Source: Dicyema japonicum (Eukaryota > Dicyemida > Rhombozoa > Dicyemidae). From it: 64,000 bases of DNA. Positions within the stretch are counted from its first letter, which is position 1. Each line of letters starts with the position of its first letter. Shown one piece after another: positions 10,639 through 22,784 of the stretch. The position numbers and the translations under genes are program-made. Under the pieces are notes generated by a model. That model did no database searches, had not been told where the DNA came from, and worked only from the letters and a program-made list of their open reading frames with translations. The stretch spans positions 186,001 to 250,000 of the forward strand of contig RDEW01000041.1 of assembly GCA_011109175.1 (NCBI GenBank), read 5' to 3'.

Positions 10639-12048
10639 TCATTCCCCCAGTGACATGATGAAATATGACCCCTACAGTCATACATTGGCTAACCAACAAA
10701 ATTGAAGTACTTCTCGAAATCTCCATCATCCCCAATCAAGGCTTTACTTATAAGCAATGAAAATGCAGCAGAAATAGCCAAAACCAATGCAAAGATCGAA
10801 TTCAGGTCAAGCATTCGACATCTTCCAAAAGTAATCTTTGTAATACTGTCAACAAGCACGTGCCAGTATGCCAGTCCAAAACCATAGAAAAAAGCATATG
10901 TCATCTTAAATACTAATCAGACAAAACCTGCCCAGTATTACTCTTCACGAGGTCGTGGTGGAGGAAGGTCAGAAGACAAGCCAAAATCCACGTGCTGAGG
11001 AAAGAAACGACAACATCAAATTTTCTGGAATGGCCCACAACAGCAAAGACAAGTCTGGTAAAGAAATAACAGGCTCCAGTAAAACCCAATGAATAAGCAC
11101 TCTTTGAAAGATCCCAATCCGAGGCTGCAATATAATGGGGGAAGACAATCAACGAGGAAAAAAAACAGAGACCATAGAAAAACGTGGAAACTACCAGGGT
11201 CACAAAGTAAAAATAAAATTTTACGCCCCGTTTAACCACTTTGTGAGATGACTGCTGTAATGGACTAGTAGAAGACATATTTTCGGGTCCATTGTGGAAG
11301 ATCGGATCTAATTTTCCATTAAAATGAGTACCGGACAACTGAATTTGTCTATCTGATATAAAAAACGACTTCTTTGATTCAAAAAAATTAAAATCATGAA
11401 AGTCTTTGGGTCTCGTCTTTTGAGTTTCAAAAATGTAAAAGACAACAACGAAGGGAACGACTGAGAGAAAGAGAGCCCAGTAAACCATAGCAGAACCTGA
11501 ATGAGCAAATCACTTACCGATTAGGGAGTACTTTGAAATAAGGGGAGAAAACAAGAAGGCATAGGCGATCATTCCAACGCCAAAACCGGAAAAAGAAAGA
11601 GCACGGAAAAATTTGATTTTATTTTTGAAAAAAATTTCACAAAAAATTAAACTCACAAAATTGAGAAATCCCATTCCCACCCCTTTGATTAGAAAATAAT
11701 GAACCCAAAAAACAGAGGACGAGTAAATGAATGATTCATTATCAATGGACAGGTGCTGCTGTAAAGTCCCACCAACAGATAGCATGAACATTCCCAATAG
11801 TCCAAAGTGAGCAAAATGACACTTTGAGTAAAGAAATGAAGAGAGGGAGGCTGCGAATTAATATAATCGGTACTCGTGGCATAGAAGAGAACAAAGATTA
11901 GTGCAACTGAATAGGAAAAATCATAAGGCGTTTTTCCTGCGATTTTGAGCCAATTTAGTTCAAACAAAACAAAGTTGAGTAAATTTCCCCCAATTATTAA
12001 TTGGGTATAAAATATTCCGATACTACCGATTGCCTTCAACACAAACAT
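10639..12048 (-). CDS. Monocarboxylate transporter-like MFS protein
   Basis: A multi-span membrane protein, best read as a major facilitator of the SLC16 (monocarboxylate transporter) type, a plasma-membrane carrier. Splicing 11851-11873 (23 bp), 11497-11517 (21 bp) and 10905-10927 (23 bp) joins exons into about 430 residues. They comprise an N-terminal six-helix half with FAHFGLLGMFMLSVGGTL and FLIKGVGMGFLNFVSLIF (the SLC16 'GLG.G....P....I..YF' region), a hydrophilic central loop (about residues 175-235) and a C-terminal half with SAYSLGFTGACYFFTRLVF. The last helix is uncertain: the frame stops at 10689, or a 26-bp intron (10672-10697) extends it to 10639 with FGSYFIMSLGE, and another could take it to about 10570. 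Family assignment rests on pattern and topology, not on a unique motif; another MFS family is possible. Confidence 0.72.
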
Positions 12049-12230
12049 TGATAAGTTTAATATTTTAATAATATATTTAGTTAATTTATTTTTTCGTATT
12101 AATATTTGATTAAATATTAATTTATTAACTAATCGATGTGGAATTCAATCAATCATATCAAAGAATTTATTTTCCTTGTAATTTTACTTTCTTTTCTACG
12201 GATGTGACGGGTAATATTTTTAGCCCAAGA

Positions 12231-13550
12231 GAGAGACAATAATCAACCATATGACTAAGAGGATGGCGATCAAGCTGGCTTTTCGCAAAAAGGTAGAAAA
12301 AGAAAAGGAAACGCTGACCGACTCAGTAAGGAGCGTAGTAGTGGAACGGATCAAGGGCTTTCATATGAGGACCAGAGTGGATGGAATGTACGTTCAGGCT
12401 AGACTTTGAAGGTAGAGATGGTAAAACTGCAAAAGAATCAAGGCCTCAGACAGGATTTTTAATAAAACGTAATCCCCCACAACTTTGCTACTACTTCGTC
12501 TCTAATAAAAATGTTGTTATGTTATAGCTTTCCGGCTGAGGTCCGTCGCAGTATTAAACAAGGGTCAGGAGAAACTACCGAGGAAATTAGGGTGGCTTTA
12601 CAAGGGAGAACAGCGGCCTTACGTATGAAAGGCTGTGGTTTCCCTTTGTATGTCAAGCTTACTGAGGGTTGACTGGCTGATGAGGGACTCCACTGAGGAG
12701 TTCAGGTTCTTCGAGACAGGACCATGTTGTTTCAACTATCTCTTATATCATTAATTTCTTTGATAATAAAAATTAATTCGCATATTACGATTAGATTAGC
12801 TTGAAATAAAAGGCAACCTTTAAGTATTAAAATAAGCAATAATTCGATCGACTGATATGGAAAACCTCAGTGCGGTTTCCCTAACGATAACCAAAATTAT
12901 GAAATACACTTTAGACTAGTCAAATGAATCGATCTGTTGTGTTTATTTCGAAAAAGGTAAATATCTTGAAGTTTAGGAGTCATACAATACTTTGTATATA
13001 ACTACTTTGAATTAAGCCGAAGACTTTTCTATCCAAGACTTGATGCCTCTGAGTGAACAACTCATGTTTAAGACTTTGATGAGGGCGAGCGGTCGCGATA
13101 TTGTTCAATGTGTGGAAAAGGAGAATTCACTGGACCATGGCTTCCTAAAGGAAATGATGAATTTTGGGCTCTCCACGTGAATTAAGAACTTTGCATTTTA
13201 ATCATTCCAACTTGGAGAGATAATCTCAAATTTGGATATAAGACACTAGATTATGTTAAAATCGAACAGGGTATATTTCAAAGAGATAAACTATCCCCCA
13301 ATTATTTGCACTGATGCAACACTTACTGAGCAGACTGTTAACTGGAAAGTTGTTGTTGAACGAGATAAGTCACATGATGGACTTGACACAACAAATCTAG
13401 TGAAATATTAAGAGATAAAGTTAGAATATACAGGATAAATTTCAAGGTCGTGTGAAATTTTATCAATGACAAAATTTAATGATATTAGCTTAAGACTATT
13501 ATCCCCCTTATTTCTGTACTATATTGGGTTAACACGCCACCAATGCCTCG
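12231..13550 (+). mobile_element. RT fragment resembling RLE-class retrotransposons
   Basis: Around 13245-13310 the plus strand reads LDYVKIEQGIFQRDKLSPN, equivalent to the 'IKRGIFQGDSLSPL' motif of R2/NeSL-type reverse transcriptases, different from the NGVPQGSPLSP motif of the jockey-group copies here. Upstream RASGRDIVQCVEKENSLDHG fits the same RT. Further upstream (12250-12680) are two basic frames (KLAFRKKVEKEKETLTDSVR and PAEVRRSIKQGSGETTEEIR) I cannot assign; they may be its N-terminal part. Stops are frequent. Confidence 0.45.
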
Positions 13551-13579
13551 AGATCCGATGTATTTACTTTGCGCTCTTA

Positions 13580-14560
13580 TTATTTGTGTGAACATTAAAG
13601 CGTTAGAGTTCCCGTTCTTCTCACAAGAATCTCGAATAAATTTAGTCTAAATAGCCAAGTGGAGAACATTTGTAGTGTTTTCGTGACTGTAGCCTGAAAG
13701 TCATCGATCTCCTTTGTTGTGGATAGGTTTGTACTCCATGTAGCACATCCATAGCTGATTATCTGTTGTTGTAAGTCATGTGGGTTTCGTACACGTGGGT
13801 TCCTCATAAGTCAACAGGTGGTCGAATATATCTTGTAAGCGGGCAGCCAGAGTGTGAACACACTGGTCTCTTGCTGAGATGATTATATAATCAGCATATG
13901 GGAGAACCAGTGTATCATCGTTGGTACCAGTTGGCATAGAAAGAAATTGAACAAATATGTGACAGAGGAGATCCTTGTGGTTCCCCATTGCAGAAACTTA
14001 GGTCAGATTTCATGTAACGTGCAACTAGCTTCCTCTTCGTTTAAGGAAGTTTACAATCCATATCTTCATTTTGCTTGGAATATTTGGACGAAGGTCTAAC
14101 TTGTGAGTAATTTTCATGGGAGTTAAAAGCCTTCTGTATGTAAATAGAGCATAGTAGAGACTTTTGGGTTTCATTGAATTTTGTTAAGGATGAGAGGTGA
14201 TTTGTTGTGGGGAGACCTTTCTTAAACCTATGTTTGAAAGATACAGCGGGAAAATTGGTTTAATCTGTATGGATGAGCTTGTCTAGTCACACATGAGAGA
14301 TATATAGACGAGGCCGACGAGTTCTTTGGTCTTGTGGGTTTCAAATCAGCCCTATGTTAGATAATTTCCATATAGTGTTCCTGTTGATTAAAGAGTTGTA
14401 ATTCTGAACCAAAGCCACAAGGATCTATATTTTCAGTACTTTCATCCCATCCGGTCCCCTGCGTATTCCGCCTTTTAAGTCGATATTTAATATATGGTGG
14501 TACATCCAGGTCTTGTTCTTTGAGGATGCATTTTAGTATGTAGTACTCTTCATTATCCCT
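13580..14560 (-). mobile_element. Jockey-group RT, decayed
   Basis: The minus strand has LPYADYIIISARDQC (catalytic YADD decayed to YADY) and, downstream, IISYGCATWSTNLSTTKEID, which matches the 'YGCAAWGTNLS' block of the copy at 35215-36420. Upstream sequence to about 14560 continues RT palm and finger remnants with many stops. Confidence 0.65.
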
Positions 14561-14649
14561 TTAAGACATAAAAACATAAAGTTTTAGTGTGGCTACTTTT
14601 TTGGTTTTATAAAGTGCATGCTTACAATCGTAAGCACAACATAAATATT

Positions 14650-15900
14650 CACAAAATAAAGCAATCTACAGCGTGGCTATTTCCTCTCAGGATGGCGAGC
14701 GAGATTCTCTCAAATAGCCAGCAGCGCTCATGGAAATCTACCGTACGTGTAGAAATCCGATTCCCTTGACTACTAAGAATTCCAGCGTCGCAGGCACAAG
14801 AGACCAGACTTTTCAACCGTGAGCGGAACAAGCAAAAAATCCTCGGGTAGATCCGCGTACTTTTCCCGTTTTGACCTCTCGGCCTTCTCAGAGGCAGAGC
14901 AGGCTCTAGAAGTAATCTGATGTATTCAGGATGTTCAGATCTCACGAAAACAAAAACATCGTCTGCATAGAAAATAACATCATTATCAGATCCCAGAGTC
15001 GGGAGATTGACAAGTAAAAGGTTAAACAGAGCAGGGGATAACGGGGATCCTTGAGGGACTCTGTTGAAGAGGAGACGTGAGATGAATTTCAGGACTCTGT
15101 AGCCTACACGTCCACTTCTTCCACTTTGGTGATCCAAAGCTTGAGCTTTCCTAGAATCTCCGATTGAAAGAATTTTCCAGATAGAATATTCCTTGAAACT
15201 GAGTAGAACGCCTTGTGGATATCAATTGAGCAGAGTACTGTTTACAAATGTCTCCGCTTATTTGAAAATTCATCTCGAATGAAGTTGGTCAATGTTTGTA
15301 ATGGGGTGGACGCAGATCTTTCGTTTTTTGAATTTGTGCTGAAAAGGCTATCTGAACTCATTTATTCTCCAATGTAGCTAGGAAGTCTCCTCATGTTGGC
15401 ATCTCCCTTGATCTTTTCCACAATCGGATTATGATCACTTCTTGTTTCATAGAAGACTGACCAGGTAATTTTCTATGAAAGTGATGAGGAGCAGTGTTAG
15501 GCTGATCCGTCTCTTTGTGAGGTGTCCTTGTCCGCAGATGATGAATTCATCGAAGGTAACACGTCTTGATAGGTTTGGCAGGAACCAGGGGACGGAACTT
15601 ATATGTTCACAAGGCATAGTTTTCCTTTCGCTGTCCCGAGTGAGATTCAATCGTTTCGGCAATCTCATCATCCCCAACAAGTTTCATCATCTCTTTTTGA
15701 ATAAAGTAAGCCGACCTCCACCTCTCCTCTCTTTACGGTCCATCTTAATAACCTTGTATCCAGGGTATGAAGGAGTAGGGTAATGAGTTTTGGTCTCGTG
15801 AATCGTAGCCACGTTGATCTTCTGACTTACCAGGAGTGAGTAGGGTTCCCTAATCTTCCCTTTAATTAAGTTGAAATTCAATTGCAGTAAAGTGAATTTT
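14650..15900 (-). mobile_element. Jockey-group element: APE + RT + C-terminal block
   Basis: On the minus strand LIKGKIREPYSLLVSQKI and THYPTPSYPGYKVIKMDR (15720-15880) are the APE endonuclease start. RVTFDEFIICGQGH (about 15520-15570) is its middle. VPQGSPLSPALFNLLL and FYADDVFVF (14950-15065) are RT with an intact catalytic YADD. Between APE and RT most of the palm is missing. The C-terminal block WLFERISLAILRGNSHAV lies at 14680-14740. It is an internally deleted copy with frameshifts. Confidence 0.75.
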
Positions 15901-16019
15901 TTTATGGGCTGAGAACGTCCTCAGGGAATATGCGATTTTCCGCGCTTAAATGTCTTTTTCGTGTGGGCATTTGCTGTCCCTTGGGTTTCTCCAAATCCTG
16001 TCGACCATATAGCGCCACG

Positions 16020-16425
16020 CTAATTTTATTATTATTAATAAGCCAAAAATCACCAGGTATACTAATTAAAAAACGGCATTCAGGTGATCTCGACTTCTCT
16101 CAGCAATATTCTCATCTTTTCCCCGTGTTGCTATCGGGAACCGCATTTTCAATAGCACCGTTCTCCTGGCGGTTTTCCATTTTGAGTGAATATGCTGCCC
16201 GACAACGTGGACAGTGACCGATTTGAAAATCCTTTAAATTTTGAGACCGATTGACAAGATTTTGTTACGACTTTTCCTCTTCTACCAGTGATAAAGTTCC
16301 CGAGCCATCTTTTGGAAATGCTGAGGATTTCCGAGCAGTAGATCTTCCTCGTTAAGATTTTTCTGGCAACCGAGTCAAAAGCCCTATGGATGTAAACCGA
16401 GTACAACAAAATTTATGTCCACCTT
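16020..16425 (-). mobile_element. Jockey-group element, RT and 3' tail
   Basis: IHRAFDSVARKILTRKIY and WLGNFITGRRGKVV (minus) are RT palm motifs (IDI.KAFDSV, WL.NFL.GRRG). The plus-strand stretch 16020-16100 with CCAAAAATCACC and CAGGTGATCTCG is the reverse of the shared 3' tail found also at 28960-29060, 35215-35290 and 54790-54860. The intervening RT is deleted. Confidence 0.65.
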
Positions 16426-16439
16426 AGTTAGTTAGTTAA

Positions 16440-17000
16440 AAGCTCCTTCGCGTATCCCTAAAAGGGGTTCGTTTGAGCCATGCTTTACAGTCATCCTCCT
16501 GCTTATGTCCACATGTTGAGCAAAATCTTTCCAATTAACGTTTCTGTAGCCCAAGAAAGTGTTTCGTCTTCTTTCAGAGATGAGCGTGCCCTTCATCCGA
16601 ATGAAAATTGGATTGTGGCAGCTCCAAAGTCATAAATCGCATAATAGTTGGCAAAACAAGCAATGTTAGGGATGGTAAGGGTCAAATCCAGTGAAGTCGT
16701 GTTGTCATAAGCTCTATAAGGTGTTCTTGTGTTCATCCCGTAGTCGTTAAAGATTATGAAATTATCCAGTAGAGAGAAAGATTTCCTCTGACATCAGCAG
16801 TTTGGATTTTGTACCAGTTCGCGCTTTTCGCGTTGAGGTCACATGTTGGTATGATGTAACACATACATGGGAGAAGGTAAACTCCTTTGGGCAGGAGGTG
16901 GCAGGGGGAAAGTATATGTTCACAATTGTTATATTTCCCATGTTTGTTCGAATGGAGATCCCAATGTATTCCACGGGAGATGGAGGATCATAATGCGAAA
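16440..17000 (-). mobile_element. APE endonuclease domain, jockey-group
   Basis: The minus frame 16762-16974 reads EYIGISIRTNMGNITIVNIY followed by FPPATSCP, the APE strand/loop of jockey-group elements. Just downstream DYGMNTRTPYRAYDNTTSLD and a DFGA..HNPIF remnant close the domain. It abuts an RT on the opposite strand at about 17040. Confidence 0.7.
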
Positions 17001-17039
17001 GCGTTATTTTGTGCGGAAGGATTTAACTCCCCCAAACCC

Positions 17040-18090
17040 CATCAGAGGACATCACAAAAGCGTTCGACTCAGTCCCTAGGAATCTTCTAAACAAAGAAAA
17101 TATATGAAACCAACATCCCATCCGAACCTGAAACTTTGGCTTGGAAACTTCCTAAATGGAAGACGAGCACAAGTGGTCTGCAACAACATCAAATCAAGAT
17201 CTCGCTATTTTCCAAATGGAGTCCCTCAAGGCTCACCACTATCACCCCTACTCTTCAATCTCTACATAAACGACATGCCACAAACCTTGTAATGAAAACT
17301 GTCTAATCCTCTCTCTATGCCGACGATATCATTCTTGCCTTCCAAGGACAGAAACATTCAATCAGCGACTCAGTTGGCTCAACAAATGCTCGACAACTTG
17401 GAACTATGGCTCTCGAAGCGGAGACTTGACACATCAGCAGCAAAGTCCTTTGTCACACTGTTTACCACCTACAAGAGACAGCTCTGTATCGAACCAAAAG
17501 TCTTTATGAAGAACGAAGCTATCTCTATTAACAAAACACCGAAGATTCTGGGAGTAACCTTTGATCAGGGATTCACCTTTATCCGGCATGTTGAAAACAG
17601 AGTAACTTCTGCTCTGAAAAAATTAAGAATTTTAAAAGTGCTCTCAAAATATTTAGAGATCAAACTGGATCCTTGCCACGATATACAAACAATTCATCCG
17701 ACCAACGATGACGTATGCAAGTCCTTCATGGGCAATGAAAATGTCACGATCTTCCACATTGAAGTTATCTGCAATCGAGGAGACTGCAATGAGGTTAATT
17801 GGACCAGATCATAACATCCAAACCTATTGAAAATTTTTTAATTGAAATACAACGAAAACTATTAAAGGAGGCTGTTCTACCGAGCTGCCCTCTATTCCAA
17901 ATACTAATCGAATTATCTACAATCATACAGAAATTGTGAGCCGATGCCATGTCCTATTGAGAAGAGCTGTTCAGGATTCTCGACCCCGCCGGACTCGTTT
18001 TCACCTTTGTCGGTCTGGGATCACTTAGTTAGATGAGAACTTTTATTTCTTTCTCTTTGACCCCAGTGATCCTGGGGGTAATAATATACT
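17040..18090 (+). mobile_element. Jockey-group RT with complete 3' tail
   Basis: Plus strand: ITKAFDSVPRN, LKLWLGNFLNGRRAQVVCN, FPNGVPQGSPLSPLLFNLYI, LYADDIILA (intact YADD at about 17316-17327), KILGVTFDQGFTFIRHV, then a C-terminal region. It ends with GLGSLS and a tail ATTTCTTTCTCTTTGACCCC...CCTGGGGGTAATAATA. The last ~450 bases recur almost base for base at 55990-56445, so this family moved recently relative to the rest. At least two frameshifts break it. Confidence 0.8.
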
Positions 18091-18480
18091 AATAATAATC
18101 TCACTTTTGACAATAGTAATGACTCCTCCTACACGGCCAAACTGGCGATCCTTTCTGATAACAGTGTATTTCGAAAGTGTTGGAGTGGGTGAAGAATGTG
18201 TCAGTTTCGTCTCCTGTAGGAGGCACACGTCGACGTCGTACTTTTTTTAGGAAAGTTCTGAGATCGATTATCTTTCCTCTCAATCCATTTATGTTGAGTT
18301 GAATGATGGAAAGATATTTTACTGCTCCCAGATTAAGTTTGATGTCTCCAGAGATGATTAAGAGCATTCTTAACGGGTCAGATGAGTAATAAAGAGATAG
18401 CCGTCCTAGAGAGACATTCTTCTTGGATTCGGTGAGCAAATGATCCTTTTAATGTGTAACTAATTCCACAGTTGTCTCCG
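18091..18480 (-). mobile_element. APE N-terminal fragment of a jockey-group element
   Basis: The minus frames contain YLSIIQLNINGLRGKIIDLR and LLQETKLTHSSPTPTLSKYT then VIRKDR..GRVGGVITIVK, the start of the APE endonuclease domain (QLNINGLR, QETKL catalytic E). The 3' tail of the plus-strand copy ends exactly where this frame is cut (about 18085), consistent with one copy having inserted into the other. Confidence 0.75.
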
Positions 18481-18769
18481 CCAGGAACGGCGAACCGCAT
18501 GACGCGCGCTAAGCTTATGTTGCTAATTTTTTTAACTTCATAATAGATATATAGTTTTGTATTTATCATTTTCATTGTGAAACTATTAAAAACAGTTATT
18601 TATAAATGTTAAAAGTAAATTAAAAAATTATTAAAACAAATTTGAAAAAAGCCGCGTATTAATTAAATTGTTCTGGTGATGTCAAATGGTGACGGTGAAT
18701 ACTTTAGATACCTATACGAAGATACATTGTATTTGTGATTAGTAACATATAGAAATCACATCAGTCTTT

Positions 18770-21700
18770 TAGTCCCTGGTGCCGACGAGCTCTCAGAAAC
18801 AGCCGATGCCAGGCTATTTGAAGCATTCGAGAAGAAATTCTGCATGGTATCGTAAACATTATATTATTACAGAACCAAGAGAATAGTCCGACTAAAGAAG
18901 AGACTGTAGCCTCGACTGAAGTCCAGATTTCAATCACAAGTGAGATTAATTTGAACGAAAATAATGATGTTTCTCTATTGACTAATTTCTAGACTATTGT
19001 GGAGAAGGATCCGAGCGATCTCATCTCCCTCACATTTCTCGCAGGTTCTCCTAAAAAAGTAGTTTCAACATAATAATGAGATCTTCCCAACTGAAAATCA
19101 AAGCACAAACCTCAAATCCTCTGTTGTTTCCAGTGACTGTAGTAGCCTTCAAAAACTGAAAAATGACTTTGACGAATTAACCGAGTCTTTCTCTGTTGTG
19201 AAAAATTCTTAAATCATAGAAAGTGCTTGAATCCTCTATCGAAATGTTTACTTTTGCTGAGAACATGCAAGCGAGATTGTCTAACAAATGTAGTGAATCA
19301 CAGAAATTATATAACTCTAAATATGATGTATTTATGTTGCTTATGATAGTGGTTGGAGGAGACATATAAGAATAGAGAGGTACATTATTTAAAGTTGGTT
19401 AATGAGAAGGATCGAATTATTAATAATTTAAAGAAATGATTCTCTTTTCCTTATTCATTTTGGTTGCTTCACTGAGTTTAGTATTAAAGATTGTCGAGAA
19501 AAGATTAGATTTGGTGACTTTCCTAATAGTGTTCCTTATGTTAGTGAGTTCTTATTCCGTGGTCATGTAGAACTAGTGATGAATATCATATTGCTATGTA
19601 CAATTAAACAGTTGAGTTATATTTGGCATCAGTGCTACACATGAAACATACTCACTAGGGTATAGAAGGGGATAAGGTCTACCAAAGAAGACCAAAAATT
19701 CTTAGAGATTCAATTACAGAGAATTGATTTTCATTAAGTGTGTTTTTGTGATGTTCTTTCCGCAATCGCGAAACAGTAGCAGGTGGTGGTTGGTTCTATG
19801 TATTACGTTAATCGCACATATCCTAAGGATAATAATTGAGTCATGTGTGTCAAAAATTTCGACAAAAGGAAAAATTGGGAAAGCAACAACACAACCAAGA
19901 AAGTAAAAACCGACTAATGAAGGTAAACCGACAGTGAAGTCTAAATCAAAGAAAGGGATTGAAATACCCACCAATGAATGATATGTTGTGTCAGGCCAAG
20001 CTGTTTTGTCTAACTTGACTTATGATTCTCTTGTACTGAATCTGGCAATTAAAAACATGGCTTTGGGACGGATTAATCGTTTTAAAATACTATCAGACTC
20101 AACGACTGCAGTGAGGCACGAATTACATTAAGAAAATCAGGCATATTTACCCTTGAATTTTCCTCACAAGAGGATAATGGACGCTTGTGTCGATGATTTT
20201 GGTTTGAAAGCGCCATTTGGTATTGATGAACATGTTTTTACCACTTCCTCCCTACATCCTTCCACTGTTGTTGTGAAGGGAATCCCTTCTTGGGTCTCAG
20301 ATGATGACTTGAATCTTTATTCTACAGAAACTTTACGACCTGGTTTCTCTATCCAACGTTTCATAAAGGACGGGCCCAGTATTACTGTTGGAAAATTAAC
20401 TGAAGTCTAGCGCGGAAGCCACGTCACTTATGAGACTGGGATGGTGTTTGGGTTCCAGAGAGTTCGTTTTGAATGGTAGAGGAAACCGGTTAAAATGCTA
20501 CCAATGCCAAAAATTTGGGCACATTGCGAATTTCTCAAGAAAAAAGAAAGGTGCTTAATTTGTGATGGACTCTTGTTTGGCTAAGGAAAGTGAAAGGAAA
20601 TGCATTAACTGCGGGACAGTTGGTAATTTGGCTTGTTATGGTGGTTGTTCTTAGACAAAGCTGCCTTCGAAGAAGAACAAGTTTATAATAAAGTAACCGG
20701 ACGTTAATCCAGAAAAGAAATTCCATTGTTGCAATGTCATGATGGTCTCTGTATCTTCATAAGAAATCCCTAACCTGTTTGTGGATGAACTTTAGAAAAC
20801 ACAGCAGGTTAACCCTGATGAGCGACTGACTCGCTTGCCCCTCAGTTCCCTAAAAGAAAAGCTGGAAAAAATAATTAGTTCTTTACCTCTACGTCACAGA
20901 CCAATAAATGCCTGAGAAGTTGAAAATGCGGTAAAATGCACTAAAGACAATGCTCCTGGAAAGGACAAGATCACCATTCATTTATTCAAGGAAGCTCCCC
21001 AGGTACTCTGAATATCTGGGATGTCTCTATGCGTGCAGTATCAGGTTGGGTCATATACCTTCGCATTGGAAATAGACGGAGGTCAGGATGATACGTAAAT
21101 CTGAGAAAGTTGTAGGCCCATAAGCCTTAAGAGTTATGGAAAGAATCGTATTTAGCAGACTTTTTGAAAATATAGAACGTAATAATATATTTAAAAGAGC
21201 ATCAGTGAAGTTTCCAAAAAATCGCTCTTGTGGAGATTGTTTGTACAGTGTTAACGCTTTATTTGTGAAGGATTTGGAATCTAAAGGATGTTTGACCGCA
21301 GTCTACTTTGATATAACCAAAGCTTTCGACGTTGTGTGACATCTTGGTCTTCTTATTTGTCTTGCGAAATGTGGTGTTGAAAAGGAACTTTATTTTTGGA
21401 TACGAAGTTTGCTCTCGGATAGACGGTCAATTTTTTAAACTGAGTCTCGTGAAATTTGGTTGAGAAGAGGTGTACCTCAGGGTTTAGTGCTCAGTATTCT
21501 ATTATTCAACATTGTAATAAGTGAATTGCCTTCCCAAGAAAACCCACGTACAGAAATCTTGATATACGCTGATGACGTCATAATTTATGATGTTTCTTTA
21601 AACCCTTAGGTATCTGAGAAACGATTGAAGACGTACATGGACCAGATCGAAGAGTAGTGTAATGAAAACTTCCTTTCAATAGCACGTGAGAAGTCTGGTC

Positions 21701-22250
21701 TGGTGAGGATAACTGGAAGCAGGAGGCTGACTAACCTAAAGAGCTCGTTACAAGACATACCTCGGAAGAAGACTATGAAATATCTTGGCCTTCTAATTGA
21801 CGAGGGAGGTAATTTTGTAAAATATGTTAAAATACGAAAGAAAAAAGCTACGAACGCTCTGTTCTGCGTTAGAAAATTAAAGCTCGAGTCGGAGACCTTT
21901 GTTTATGTCTTTAACACTGCAATACTTCCTGCGGTGTTGTACGGTATAGAAGGATGGTACGATTCGAAAAAGAGAGACTCTATTTTCAAGAAATTTGAGA
22001 AAACGCGAAATTTAGCTCTAAGCTTGCTTATGGGATAAATCCATGTATGCCAATTCCCTTGTGGTTAAGGAAAAATGTGCAAGGTTGGCGGAACTATCGA
22101 AAATTTTATTCGAGGTTTCAAAAATCGCCACTAAAGTATATGGCACTTATCTTTAAAGATGACTCTGTGTTTACGGATTTTCGGGGAGACTGTCGGCATA
22201 AAAGTAGGTTGGCATGCCCTACCGTTTCATATTACTTCCCCATAACTTAA
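18770..22250 (+). mobile_element. CCHC-gag non-LTR element, near full length, APE missing
   Basis: Plus strand order: gag N-terminal coil (SSLQKLKNDFDELTESFSVV, 19140-19200); an RRM-like gag part, HPSTVVVKGIPSWVSDDDL (20250-20310); degenerate zinc knuckles CYQCQKFGHIAN and CINCGTVGN (20495-20650); then RT with GKDKITIHLFKEA, VYFDITKAFDVV, LRRGVPQGLVLSILLFNIV and IYADDVIIYD (intact YADD, about 21563-21592), ending MKYLGLLID...ILPAVLYGIEGW. No APE fits between 20700 and 20820, so it is deleted. Several in-frame stops occur. Its gag resembles those at 49960-50172 and 52446-52859. Confidence 0.8.
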
Positions 22251-22300
22251 TTACAGTTTTTTCTTTATAATAACTTACTTACCTAAGGTTATGGGGGAGC
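22235..22300. repeat. Short inverted repeat
   Basis: CCCCATAACTTA near 22239 pairs with TAAGGTTATGGGG near 22286 (reverse complement, one mismatch), separated by an AT-rich loop of about 35 bases. It could be a hairpin at an element end; no family assigned. Confidence 0.45.
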
Positions 22301-22784
22301 CAAATACCCAATATTTTAACTGTCCCTATAAACAAGACCAGTTCTGAGGCATAGTAGGCCAGAATCTTCTGCATTTATATTCATCAAATTTGTGTCCAAT
22401 CATCTGTAGATTGAGGAGATCTTCCAATCGTCAGGTGGCTCTGTATACATTTATATCTGACGTAATTAATACATCATAGAACAGTGTTATTGATCCTTTG
22501 TAGGTTGTGTAATACAAATTAACTATGTCCTTTGTCATAACCTTTGTTATAACTCCCGTAAGTCGAAATATGATCTTGATTGGGTATAATTTTCTAATAA
22601 TTTTCTCAGCTAAGTTTGTCCCCCCAAGTGGCACAGTCGTAACTGGTGGTTGGCACAAAATTCCGTTTTCCCTTCAAAAACAAATATTATTTCAAAAAAT
22701 TAACAAATAAATTTATAATTATTTAAATAAGAATAAATAATAAAAATTTAAATATTTTGTCAAGGCAATAACTTACAAAAGTCA
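22300..22784. other. Spacer with one unassigned minus-strand frame
   Basis: The minus frame 22431-22658 (75 codons) has no recognised motif. The rest is AT-rich DNA before the coiled-coil gene. Confidence 0.3.

Noticed and set aside
10702-10887. Plus-strand ORF opposite the transporter gene
   Set aside because: Antisense of the last exon of the MCT-like gene; no motif of its own.
20153-20410. Host RRM gene suggested by VVVKGIPSWVSDDDL
   Set aside because: The same RRM-like block precedes zinc knuckles and RT here and in the copies at 49960-52860, so it is part of a retroelement gag.
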